From contig OX457036.1 of NCBI GenBank assembly GCA_949752735.1, positions 93,228,868-93,292,867 on the forward strand: DNA of 64,000 nucleotides, written 5' to 3'. This stretch comes from Lumbricus terrestris. Lineage: Eukaryota > Annelida > Clitellata > Crassiclitellata > Lumbricidae. Of the stretch, positions 31,493 through 42,030 are shown piece after piece; the first letter of the stretch is position 1; the number at the start of each line of letters is the position of its first letter. The notes below the pieces were generated by a model. That model worked only from the letters and a program-made list of their open reading frames with translations, ran no database searches and was not told the origin of the DNA. Made by a program: the position numbers and the translations under genes.

Positions 31493-31502
31493 CCCCTCCT
31501 TC
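31493..31502 (-). promoter_or_regulatory. Polypurine tract of the Gmr1-like element
   Basis: On the minus strand the sequence is GAAGGAGGGG, four bases from the 3' LTR. This is the expected place for priming of plus-strand DNA. Confidence 0.75.
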
Positions 31503-31649
31503 AAAAGTCTGTAATCAGGCTTTACAATCTCACCTGATTATCTATCAACTAAATTTCTATGAACTTTCTTATTCTATCTTACACAACAATACAACATTAC
31601 TGAACTTCTTATCTACATTATTATAATACATTACTGATATATTTAAGTA

Positions 31650-34600
31650 CTATGTAATTCCTCTACTCAAATAATCAGACATAACATTATTGCTTCCCTT
31701 GATATATCGTATCGTAAAGCAATAATTTTGAAGTGCTAGACTCCACCTCATGACTCTCGCATTTCTCATTCTCCCTTCTTTCATGTACTGTAGTCCGCAG
31801 TGGTCTGTCTCAATCACAAACTGCTTTCCACACAAGTACCTGTCAAACCGACTAATCCCCCACATTATCGCTAGACATTCTCTCTCCTCAACTGAATATC
31901 TCGTCTCTCTTTCCAATAGTTTCCTACTCGCATATGCAATCGGGTGGTTTATCCCTTCATACTGCTGTATCAGGACGCAACCTATTCCTCTTCCCGAAGC
32001 ATCAGTTTGAATCACGAATTCCTTCTCCAAGTTTGGTAACTTTAGAATCGGTGTTTTAGCAAGTGCTGCTTTCAGCTTACTAAAACTCTCTTCTAATTCT
32101 TCGTTCCAATCAACATTATTAGCTGCTGACTTCTTTGTCAAATCACTTAATGGTGCCATCAGTTCAGCACAATGGGGAATATATTTTCTGTAATAGTTTA
32201 TTGCTCCCAAAAAGCTTCTTATTTGTTTCTTCGTTTTCGGTTGTGGCATCTCCACAATCTTATCTATCGATTCTCCTTTAGGACTAATGTCGTCGTTGTT
32301 TAACGTATGACCCAAGAAATCTATACGTCCATAGCCTAATGAACATTTCTTTGGTTTCAAAGTCAGGTGAGCATCTCTCACTCTTTGAAAAAATTCTCGT
32401 AAAATCTTCATATGTTTAGTCCATCCTTCTGTATGAGCTAGTATGTCATCAACATAACTCTCCAGATTCTCGGTTCCATGCAAAATCTTCCTTATAAGTC
32501 TGTTGTAGCTTGAAGCACTGTTTACCAATCCAAATGGTAGTACATTAAACTTATATAATCCACTTGCACAAATGAAAGTCGTATAATCTTTTGATTCTTC
32601 GCTCATTGGTATTTGCCAATACCCTTTGCAAAAATCAAACTTGCTATATATTTTGCTGCCACTCAGTTTATTGAAGATATCCTCGTTTGACATCATCGGC
32701 TCTGGATCAAAAACTGTCACTTTGTTCAATTGTTTATAGTTGCAGCAAAGTCTATTGCTTCCATCAGCCTTCTTAACAACAACAAGCGGTGCTGCGTAAG
32801 CTGCTTCTGATCTTTCTATTATTCCATTCTCTAACATTATCTCAATTTCCTTATCAATTTCAGATTGTAGATGATACGGTGTTGGATATGCTTTCATCCT
32901 AACAGGTTCATCACTCGTAAGATGAATCTCGTGTTTCACCATGTCAGTTCTTCCTGGTTTATCTGTAAATATGTCTTGGTATTCTCTCAGTAATTTCTCT
33001 AATTCACCTCTCTGTTCATCTTCTAATTGTGGATTAATATCAACATCCTTGTACGTCTCAGTTTGCTTACTGACATACAGGTTTAATATCTCCTCCTCTT
33101 CGTCTTCACCTTCTCTACCATCATGTACAATAGCTGACACATATGCTATTGTCTCAGAACCTGACAACTCTTCTTCATCCCTCTCGTAATATTTCTTTAG
33201 TATGTTGATGTGGTATGTTTTCAGTTTTCCACCATCAACCTCAACTTTATAATCGTAATCTCCGATTTTTCCTCTGACAACAAATGGTCCTTGCCATTTA
33301 ACAAGCATCTTATTATTACAACTCGGCAGTAACAATAGGACTTTATCACCTATCTCCAGTTTTCTATATCGTGCCTTTTTATCGTAGTATTTCTTGTTCT
33401 TCGCATTGGCTTTGTGAATTGCTTTCTGCGCCATGTTACACGTTTCCTCTATACGTTCTCGTAGATCTGTCATATATGTGTACACATCCTTCACCTCGTC
33501 TTCCACTTTTTCATTCGTCCACAGTTCCTTCAATATCTGTATCGGACCTCTACACGATCTTCCGAAGATTAATTCGAAAGGTGTGTATCCGTGGCTCTCG
33601 TGTACAGTATCTCGTAATGCGAAAAGTAGTGGTGCCAAGTACCTGTCCCACTCTTTTACTTGTTCACCTATCAATTTTCTCAGTGTCGTCTTAATTGTTC
33701 CATTCAGACGTTCTACACAACCATTTCCCATCGCGTGGTATGGACTTGTCATCGTATGCTTGATTAATAACATCTTGTTTACTTCGGCCATTAGTTCTGA
33801 CGTAAACTGGCTCCCTCTATCTGTATGAATTCTTTCTGGTACGCCCATCCGACAGTAAAAGTTAAACAAGGCTTCCGCCACTTCCTCGGTACTTATTCCT
33901 TTCAACGGTATCGCTTCAGGATACCTGGTGCTTAAGTCGATAATCGTTAATACATAACGATATCCTCTCATAGACATTGGCTCTATGGCTCCTATGATGT
34001 CCACACAGACATGCTTGAACGGCACATCCAGCACTGGAAGATGTCCCATCGGTGCCTTGTAGTTCACTTTCTTATCCACTGCTTTCTGGCATACATCACA
34101 ACTTAATATGTATCGCCGAACTTCTTGATTTATCCCTGGCCAATAAAATTCATTCACAATTTTATCGTGAGTCTTTTTCATGCCTAGATGAGCTGACAGT
34201 AGCGAGTTATGTGCTACAGCTAGAACTTTGTTTCTCAACTGTTTCGGTACCATCAACTGCCACTTCGCTTCATCTTTCAATACTTCTTTCCATCTCCGGT
34301 ACAACAGTCCATCTTTCTTTACGTACAGCACTTTTTCTGTACTCTTCTCATCGCCATTCCACTCAGATGCTTTATCCCAGTAACTCTTCAATGTTTCATC
34401 TGTCTTCTGTAATTCCTTTATTTCTTTTGTGGTTATATTCAGGTCGGGCATTTCTGTGACCTTGAGTGGTTTATATTTCACCACCTTCTTCGACTCAGCT
34501 CTCGTTTCTATCGCTGCTGTCGTTTGATGTGCGTCACTGTTCATGACGTCATCACTTCCAACTTTCTCTATTACGTCATCATATTCCGTGCTCATTTCAT

Positions 34601-36524
34601 CACTCTCGAATCTTACTTTCTTCTTGGCATCTTGCCAACGTGAATTAGCATTCACAATTCCCTTGAGTATTCCTTTATACTCAACTTTTTCTTGTTTCTC
34701 ACTCATAATCGTCCCATCCACTTTCTCTCCTTTGTCACAATTAATCACATTTTCATCCGTGTTCTCATTCGTTACTGTATATTTCAACCCTCTCACGCGT
34801 CCAATAATTATCGGCTTTACTGGTTCATCCATAACCATTGCCTCAACTTCACCAGTAAAATACTCGCTCTCAATGTTTACATTGGCTGTAGGAAAACACC
34901 TTAAGCTCCCATCAACTAGGATGCAGTGCGTTTCCTTCCCAGTCAAATCACTATCCTTGATTAGCGATCTCCTCACGATACATGTACTCGCTCCAGAATC
35001 GTAAAGACAATTGGCGTCTACGCCATTGACCTTCGCTTGACATTCGTCTATACTTTCAATGTCAATGCAACCATCTTTCCGTTCCGTAACTACCGTACTT
35101 GCTGCCATATGTTTCGGTACTTCTACTTTACCTTTCCTATCCTGGCGTTCTACTGTTCTGTCAATTTCATTCGATTTCGTATTTTCATTTGTCTGTACAG
35201 CCCTGTACGCCCTATTCTCGTAAATCTGTACTGCTGCAGCTGTGTGTTTAACAAACCCTTTAGTTTTGTTCACACAATCATATGCTTTATGACCTACCTT
35301 ACCGCATGCAAAACAAGTTATCTTGTGTTCCGCTGCCTGCTCTCTATCTCTACTAAATCCTCTATTCACATTTCCACTGTGATTTGTCTCTTTGTTCTGT
35401 CGCGTTTCGACTCTTCCTCTGTTCATGTTTCCTTGGAATTTCTCTCTCGATTTCTCTTCAAATGGCTTTCCATTACCTCTGTCATTATTGAATCTCCCTT
35501 GAGGTTTTACAGAATTCTCTGCATATCTGTACCCATGAGCTTCGATGTAAGATTCTGCACACGTCAATGTGTCTTTTAAGCTCATTTTTCCTTTCTCTTT
35601 AATGAACATCCTCAACTCGTTACTGCAAGTGAGGAAAAATTGATCTTTTAGCAGTAGATCCTCGATTCCTTCATAGGTCTGCTCAAATCCAGCTTGTAGC
35701 AACCATTGCTGCAAATATCGTTGTAATCTGTAAATGAAATTTGAAGGAGTCTCTCCTTGTTCCATCTTGCTAGTCTTAAACTTGTTACGATACCCTCCTT
35801 CTGTTAATTGGAATCTTTTCAGGAGATGCTTCTTTAAACAATCGTAGTCTTGTGTTTCTTCAGCTGACAAACGCTGGTACACTTCTAATGCTTTCGACTC
35901 TAGATGTCGCGCTAGCATCAGCGACCATACATCTCTTGGTATCTCATACGTCGTACACGTACGCTCAAATCTAAGTAGGTACGCATCAAGACAATCTTTA
36001 GCCTCGTTAAATATTGGGAATTTAATATTTTTCATTCCCTTATGACTTTGGTTTCCTTGGTGGTTGTCACCCATCGTCATATAAGAATCTCCATCATCTC
36101 TGTTTCGTCCATCTCTCGATTCCATTTCTCTCAGTCTCATTTGAATTTCAAGCCTCTTATGCTCTAAAGCTTCATTCGCTTCTCTTGCAAGCCTCGCCTC
36201 GTTCATCTCTGCTTCACGCATAAGCCTAGCGTCAGCCATCCTCGCTATTTCTATTTCTTTTTCTCTAACTGCTGATTCTGCCTCTCTTTTAGCCTTAGCT
36301 TCAGCTAATCTAGTCGCCTCTCGCGCTAGCTCCAATTCATTTTCTCTGGCTGCTTTTGCTTCTGCAGCTGCACGTAGCTCACTTTCCTTTTTCTCTTCTC
36401 GTTCATCCGCCCTCTGCTGTCTGAATTCGTTCTGTCTGTCTCTGACAAACGCCTTCAGCTCTTCACCTTCCAATGAGAATGAACGTCCCATATCCAACCA
36501 CTGTTGCCACTCTGTGATTGACAT
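31650..36524 (-). CDS. Gag-Pol polyprotein (Gag-PR-IN-RT-RH), Gmr1-like
   Basis: 1624 residues in one frame. Residues about 28-135 form a highly charged Ala/Glu/Arg-rich coiled coil. Gag follows (about 165-335), with a CCHC zinc knuckle at C404, C407, H412 and C417. The protease has DSGAST (D509) and an IIIGR motif near 572. The integrase has an H-H-C-C finger (H772, H779, C809, C812) and D842, D902, E938 with 35 residues between the last two, then a GPF module near 1079. The reverse transcriptase (about 1205-1410) carries LPFGL and YVDD (1357-1360). RNase H follows with D1508, D1574 and D1617 among its acidic residues. All catalytic residues looked for are present. There is no gag-pol frameshift, so the ratio of products must be set by processing. 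Confidence 0.94.
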   Translation of the reverse strand: MSITEWQQWLDMGRSFSLEGEELKAFVRDRQNEFRQQRADEREEKKESELRAAAEAKAARENELELAREATRLAEAKAKREAESAVREKEIEIARMADARLMREAEMNEARLAREANEALEHKRLEIQMRLREMESRDGRNRDDGDSYMTMGDNHQGNQSHKGMKNIKFPIFNEAKDCLDAYLLRFERTCTTYEIPRDVWSLMLARHLESKALEVYQRLSAEETQDYDCLKKHLLKRFQLTEGGYRNKFKTSKMEQGETPSNFIYRLQRYLQQWLLQAGFEQTYEGIEDLLLKDQFFLTCSNELRMFIKEKGKMSLKDTLTCAESYIEAHGYRYAENSVKPQGRFNNDRGNGKPFEEKSREKFQGNMNRGRVETRQNKETNHSGNVNRGFSRDREQAAEHKITCFACGKVGHKAYDCVNKTKGFVKHTAAAVQIYENRAYRAVQTNENTKSNEIDRTVERQDRKGKVEVPKHMAASTVVTERKDGCIDIESIDECQAKVNGVDANCLYDSGASTCIVRRSLIKDSDLTGKETHCILVDGSLRCFPTANVNIESEYFTGEVEAMVMDEPVKPIIIGRVRGLKYTVTNENTDENVINCDKGEKVDGTIMSEKQEKVEYKGILKGIVNANSRWQDAKKKVRFESDEMSTEYDDVIEKVGSDDVMNSDAHQTTAAIETRAESKKVVKYKPLKVTEMPDLNITTKEIKELQKTDETLKSYWDKASEWNGDEKSTEKVLYVKKDGLLYRRWKEVLKDEAKWQLMVPKQLRNKVLAVAHNSLLSAHLGMKKTHDKIVNEFYWPGINQEVRRYILSCDVCQKAVDKKVNYKAPMGHLPVLDVPFKHVCVDIIGAIEPMSMRGYRYVLTIIDLSTRYPEAIPLKGISTEEVAEALFNFYCRMGVPERIHTDRGSQFTSELMAEVNKMLLIKHTMTSPYHAMGNGCVERLNGTIKTTLRKLIGEQVKEWDRYLAPLLFALRDTVHESHGYTPFELIFGRSCRGPIQILKELWTNEKVEDEVKDVYTYMTDLRERIEETCNMAQKAIHKANAKNKKYYDKKARYRKLEIGDKVLLLLPSCNNKMLVKWQGPFVVRGKIGDYDYKVEVDGGKLKTYHINILKKYYERDEEELSGSETIAYVSAIVHDGREGEDEEEEILNLYVSKQTETYKDVDINPQLEDEQRGELEKLLREYQDIFTDKPGRTDMVKHEIHLTSDEPVRMKAYPTPYHLQSEIDKEIEIMLENGIIERSEAAYAAPLVVVKKADGSNRLCCNYKQLNKVTVFDPEPMMSNEDIFNKLSGSKIYSKFDFCKGYWQIPMSEESKDYTTFICASGLYKFNVLPFGLVNSASSYNRLIRKILHGTENLESYVDDILAHTEGWTKHMKILREFFQRVRDAHLTLKPKKCSLGYGRIDFLGHTLNNDDISPKGESIDKIVEMPQPKTKKQIRSFLGAINYYRKYIPHCAELMAPLSDLTKKSAANNVDWNEELEESFSKLKAALAKTPILKLPNLEKEFVIQTDASGRGIGCVLIQQYEGINHPIAYASRKLLERETRYSVEERECLAIMWGISRFDRYLCGKQFVIETDHCGLQYMKEGRMRNARVMRWSLALQNYCFTIRYIKGSNNVMSDYLSRGIT

Positions 36525-36848
36525 TCTTACTTACTCACTTTTGGTTAAGTAGTAGTAAATTTAACGCTCTAATATGCGCTATACAATTTCACACTCGCTT
36601 ATAATAATTATTAAAATTATTAAGCGTCGCACTAATGCTCCCTCTTAACGTGATACAATCTCTGGTGTATGTTACTCAATAAGGATTATCGCACCGACTC
36701 TAATGCTTAATATCTATACATGCGCTGCGCTGACGTTGCGCTATGCTTAACAATTTCCAAATAGATCTGCATTTTAATCAGTTTTGTCTCTTCAAAATAA
36801 ATGTCAGTAAAGTTCAATCTAATCAACAATAATATTGTCAATTGTTAT

Positions 36849-36866
36849 CCCGACGCGAGCATCCCA
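36849..36866 (-). promoter_or_regulatory. Candidate primer binding site
   Basis: On the minus strand, two bases after the 5' LTR, the sequence reads TGGGATGCTCGCGTCGGG. It starts with the TGG complementary to tRNA CCA ends. I cannot name the tRNA. Confidence 0.6.
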
Positions 36867-36868
36867 TT

Positions 36869-37902
36869 TGTAACGTCTCCGTTTTTATGCTTATTTTAGC
36901 GGGTAATTGAAAATGTACTGCATTTAAATGATCTGTTCAAAGAGACACCAATTCTTTATAAATGTATGATATAATTGAAACTATTAAATACACAATACAA
37001 TTACGCAATATTCCTATTTACTTATTTGGCGTATCACTAATTATAATTATCTTTTAGCTTATCTGTGCTCCACAGTTGAGATATATGACATGTCGTTTCT
37101 GTAGTGTAAACGGTCTTGAAATAGTTCTGTAGATTCTCCGTAGATTCACTGAATGAAGATAAGCAACCTCGTGCTATATTTGAAGAATGATAATGAGATA
37201 CTGTCAAGCTGTGGAATCCAGATCGAATACCAGACAAGACAATATTCAATACTTCCGTAGCATCAAATTATCACACTCCAACCAATGAGAATTTCCTTCC
37301 CAATTGAAAATGACCTTGAAATGTCAACCAGAGACAACGAGCCCAAAATCGTTTCTCAACACACGAATATCGTCTCACCAACCGTCACGATCACAATGTA
37401 GACTTCACGGACGTTAGAGTTCGCAACTTCGAATTTCTAAATCGCCTCTACTCTCACACGAATGCCTCATACTGTTTTACGACCAGATACGAGCATAATC
37501 ATCATCCTCACCATTGAATAAACTTCAAATGAATTGCCAGCCACAACTGAACAACCATCTTTCTCAATGTTCAAGCAAGGAATCAACCGTTTATGTCGAA
37601 TTTCAATGACGTGGCTGTTTCCATTCAATTCCCACCGTTACGCTCATTTCGATGCTTTTTATTGGTTGCGCGTCGATGCAAATGTTTTCACTTGCGTAGC
37701 GTCCGTAGTAACCGTTTGACGTCACCATGACTGCCTCACTCATAATACGCAAGATTCGTGGTCTCCTAGTTACTAATCCACTAGACGCCAAATTATTAAT
37801 CTAGACACGCCAACTAAATTATCTAGCTTAACTCCTACTTAGAATTAACATATAATATCAGACAAGTTAGTTTGATAGATAATAGCGATTTAATACGCTA
37901 CA
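36869..37902 (-). repeat. 5' LTR of the Gmr1-like element
   Basis: 1034 bp, matching the other LTR with the same ends. The 344-nt leader to the start codon follows on the minus strand. Confidence 0.93.
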
Positions 37903-37910
37903 AGAGTCAT
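37903..37910 (+). pseudogene. Continuation of relic exon 4 of gene D
   Basis: agag (target duplication) then tcat. Joined to the left part it restores the word gatagagtcat of exon 4 in genes C and E. Beyond tcat the exon homology stops. Confidence 0.5.
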
Positions 37911-37911
37911 A

Positions 37912-39640
37912 GGCAAAACATTTAAATATTATTTGTGCAAATCTACTTAAGCATGCAATGGTGTAGGGGACATTTCAGCAATGAGGCGGGGGGCAAAATT
38001 TTGCTTTTGCCCGAAAAAATTAATCCGGAATAGATGACGTCGTGAACTTATAGGCCTATAATTATGCGTCTCTGCAAAAGCAGTTTCTGTTCTTGCGCTC
38101 ACACCGAGGAGAAGGAGCACAGAGGCAAAAACCCTGGAACCCGGCTTCTCTTAAGGGGCACAGGCCGGGTACTTATGGGCCTATAAACAAAGTTTATGAT
38201 TTACGCCTTTCGAAGAATTATATAAAATCGCTGACACCTAATTTCAATCAATTTAAACTTCAAATGAGCAGCGGAATAATTCATAATAATTGCATAGTGT
38301 ATAATTGTATTGTATCGTATTTAATCATTTATTAAGGCCTCCAGTAGGGTGAACCGTTTAGAGTGGCTACCAGCGCGCAAAGCCCCGCGAGAAGAAGCAA
38401 GTTTTGAGAGAGACAAAGCAGAAAAGAGATTGCCAGAGACAGAAGTTTAAAGCAAACAGAAGTGAAAAGACCAGTCCAAAGAAAAGGAATAATAGAGGCA
38501 AATGATTGAGACTGAGTCATAGCAGTTCTAGAGCGATGAACCAAGAGGTCAAGTCTGTTGAATACACGAATTGGACGGTTGAAGAATGCTGAGCGAGACG
38601 CCATGAAAATAAGAGGATCGTGTAATATTATTATGGAAAATAGTTCAGTAAATGTGCTCGTAAGTGAGCTATCAAGTGCAACACCCAAATTCCGAAAACC
38701 CGACAGGATGAAAAAGAGCGGACATTTTTCAGAGAGTAGAACAATATCAGCTTCTGGAGCTGCTTGGGTACCTGAGCAGATGAACTGAGTCTTTGAAGTA
38801 TTAAGGGAGAGGCGATTAAAAGACACCCAGAAGTGAAGACGACTACTCGACTAGTAGGAGATTCGAATTCAATACAACCAAAGGCAACAATAATTATAAA
38901 TAAGCCACTAGGTCGTAAGTCTTGCCCGAACTTTTATTATTTCAATTTGTTTCTAATTTTTCCTCACGATTATAGAATTAGCCCTAAGATAGTTTAATGA
39001 CCAGTGAAAGCACTTCAAAGAGGCCAGGAATTTCTCTCACCGGCCTTGCTTGAGCCTGCTAAGTTTCAATAGCGGACCGGCTTATAATAGCCTACATATC
39101 TGCAGATGCGGAACATGTAGGTCTATAGCTGCACGGTCAATGTTCATAATGATCGCAAGATTATCGTGTCCATCTTGCTTCATGGCCAGAAGTAGTAGAC
39201 ATTTTGATGTCATTCAAAGCATGAATTCCGTGATCTTTGCACTTGGCTTGGATCCTGTAAATGTTCTCAAATGCCGAGAATTTCCGCGATTTTCGCGCAA
39301 ATTTCTAGCCAACAGTTACTCGTGAATTTGCTGCGATTTTCGCCATTATTTACTAAATGCTACCGTGAAAATTAGAACTTTTCCTCGAATTTCTGCTATC
39401 CTTAATCGCTACACATGGTGGTTGTAAGCCACATGTAGTATCTAACTGGATTCGGGCAAACTGGAACTGGGAGATAATTTGATGTCATAATGAGCGTTGA
39501 ATTTCAATATAATGGTTTGTTTAATAGTTTCAAGGCCCACTTGCCCGAAAAACAGACTTGCCCGAAATTGTGGGGTGGGGGGATTTGCCCTTCTGGACCT
39601 CGCCTCCTACGCTTATGGTCGCACACTAATATCACGTCAT
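37912..39640. repeat. Inverted duplication, right copy
   Basis: Inverse match to 21182-23957. The left edge (ggcaaaacatttaaatatt) corresponds to the last bases of intron 2 of gene C. It carries the LINE fragment and the gcccgaaaaa/ggcggg repeat end, but lacks the 1.2-kb element found at 21701. Confidence 0.7.
38332..38850 (-). pseudogene. LINE reverse transcriptase fragment (minus)
   Basis: An open frame of 164 codons carries FNRLSLNTSKTQFICSG, RNLGVALDSSLT, FTELFSIIILHD and IIPFLWTGLF. This is the thumb and C-terminal part of a CR1/L2-like reverse transcriptase. Between ALDSSLT and FTELF an internal piece is missing compared with complete LINEs. It is the inverse partner of 23193-23708. Confidence 0.65.
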
Positions 39641-40485
39641 ATTATATGGATGACGGAAACTTCAAATCTTCTTCTACGACCTGATCCAGTTTTGATCAGG
39701 CAAGACAATAATTATATAAAACGGAATCCTTGATGAAATTAACATTGAGGTCTGAAGTGACTGGGTGTTTCGAATTCCCAATTGAAGCACACCTTTTTAT
39801 AATTTCAAATTATTATAGTTGCCATAATTACCTCGTGATCTTGATTTCAGACTTAGAGACAGACATAGTAGACAGAATAAACATCACCAAAGTTTTTTTC
39901 ATACACAACATCTGGCTTTAAATCTACTTGCAAGCCATAAAAATGTGGATTATGGTCAATGGTCCAGAAGTTGAAGGACGATCGACTGAGTCGCCGACGA
40001 CATTAATTCATCGACCAAATTTTCTGCCGACATTTTCTCAGTCATATGGTCGTACTCTCATGAATATGTAGGCCTACCATTTTCCCCTGCCAAAATAGCT
40101 GATGACCTTTTCATTTGAGTCTTTGCTTCCATTATAATAGAATTTACCAATATCGTTACACTGTAGAAATTTACGATGCTTATGAATATTTGCCAAAATA
40201 ATGTTGGGCGGGAATATGACATGTGAGTTTGTTGTGGGGAAGGTCCCCCAGCACAAACATTGGGGGGGTCCTGCCTCCCTAAGTCTCTTTCATGATTGCA
40301 GTAATCGATAACTTCCCAGGATGGGAATAGACAATGGTTTCAGACTATACGTTACTTTCAGACACGCCGCATGCTCTGCTCAAGGACACAGTTAGTCTCT
40401 TACTACAACCGAATTGTTGTCAAAAAGGCCTATAATATTATAGCATGTATACATATTATTCACGACTGTCTTTTTTGCACGAGTT

Positions 40486-40538
<53 letters not shown>

Positions 40539-41330
40539 TATATGCGCGAAGAGTGTAAACAAGGGCAAACTCAAGACATCGGTTGGTTACCGTGGTAAGG
40601 CATCAACCGTGAACGTGGCGATAAAAACTGACCTCATGCATTGAAAGGGTCTCACGTTCATTTTATTACTTGGTTTGAGTTGTATATGAGCTCAGTTCCA
40701 CAATACGTCGCATTCAACAGATTGTTCGTGCGCCACTTTACAGGAGAGAGTTCCAGGTATTTAAAATTAACTTTCATTTGATAAATTGAGTATTTCAACT
40801 GTTAAAAGGTAGCTCAACGTCAATACTGAGTGTTTTCAATATAGTTATTCACCTAATCTTAAGTCCTATAATCAATAAATAAATACTCTGCAAATAAATT
40901 GATGCAAATATCCACAGGATGCTGTAGTCAAAAGACAATTGCATAGGAATTATAGTATAAGCCTACAAAGGCCCATTACGGCTGTAGCTTGAAAATCAGG
41001 ATGATTATATATTGATGGTACTCCGATAAACAATACTAGAGCAACTGACAATTATAATTATGCAATAGCGCTAAATAATTGGATAATAGGCTATTATTTA
41101 GAATAATCAAATCAAAAATAATAATTCTAAGTAGAATAATTAGCCCTTCTAAATAAATTGAATTGGGTTCATCATTTAAATTAGTATCTAGACAACTGGG
41201 ATGACAAGAATAATCACAGACTCCGCAATATTATTTCTTAAACTTAGAGTGACTACCAATTGTGTGATTTGCATAGTAGGCTAATTCTATCTGTAGGTCT
41301 TGCTGCTTCTACCAGAGTAAATCTCCAAAG
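39641..41330. other. Intergenic sequence upstream of gene E
   Basis: No gene seen. 40380-40830 is a direct duplicate of the 17.05-19.7 kb segment without its two insertions; 41000-41235 is an inverse match to 19745-19925. A (ta)n run lies at about 40489-40533. Confidence 0.55.
40489..40533. repeat. (ta)n microsatellite
   Basis: Pure ta units. It stands where the CAGGGTGG element is inserted in the other copy of the duplication (17197), which is flanked by tatata. Confidence 0.9.
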
Positions 41331-41560
41331 ATGTTTCTGTTCACGGGTTTCCTTTGGTTTTCGGTGACGTTCATCACCATTTTCATTTTCACAAGAGTAT
41401 TCAGGAAACGGTCGACAGGCAGAAGGTTACCGCCGTCTCTGCCTTCTTTACCGTTCGTCGGATCTTTGCCGTTCATGTCGAAATTTGATAAGCTACATGA
41501 GTTTTTCATGAGTAAGGCTGAGCAACTTGGACCGATCTTTACCTTCAGCGACGGGCGAAG
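41331..41560 (+). CDS. P450 gene E exon 1
   Basis: Starts ATG in an ISPK-M context and ends GACGGGCGAAG|gtaaag, phase 2. It encodes the membrane helix (FLWFSVTFITIFIFTRVF) and the PPSLP hinge. Confidence 0.88.
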
Positions 41561-42030
41561 GTAAAGTTTTTAGACTGAAGGACTAAATGATAGAGAAATA
41601 TGTCCTCGCTGGTCTTCAGTGTTTCTAGCCATTATAATGTATTTATATATTTCCAGTTCATTCGCAGTACCAATGGTCAACAGCAGCTGCTGGTTAAGCT
41701 GTGCCTATATCGCTCATAGTAGTAGTAGTTGCAGTTTAACGCCACTATGCGCTAACAAAGACCAATAGCGACGCCCCTTCTTTATTCAGACTTGGGACTG
41801 GCACTGGAAGAGTGCAGTCAGTGTCGGAATTATATTGCTCATGAGAAGATCTGAGAGTTGAAACTCGCTGACCAGAAGCTCCCAACGTGTGAATATTTAA
41901 GCCCACCTTTGATTATAGGGTAACCAATGTGTCAAACAAAAACATTTATCGGATCCGTAACATTTCTAGTCATTAATCACAACTGACAGTTGTAGTGGTA
42001 GTGGTCTCTCCTCGTTAAATGCCTATTCTA

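Larger units (their letters stand above)
30455..37902 (-). mobile_element. Gmr1-like Ty3/Gypsy LTR retrotransposon, apparently intact
   Basis: 7448 bp, with two 1034-bp LTRs that I read as differing at one base (31165 A, 37579 G) and with no indels, as the offset stays 6414 throughout. The LTRs begin TG and end CA on either strand. The element lies on the minus strand, so the 5' LTR is 36869-37902. It has a candidate primer site, polypurine tract, 4-bp target duplication and one uninterrupted 1624-codon frame. Integrase lies before reverse transcriptase in the frame, the order known for Gmr1 elements and Ty1/Copia, while the RT, the GPF module and the integrase are Ty3/Gypsy-like. The near-identity of the LTRs indicates recent insertion. 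Confidence 0.93.

Noticed and set aside
31750..35579. Several + strand frames of 70-180 codons
   Set aside because: They are antisense shadows of the Gmr1-like polyprotein.
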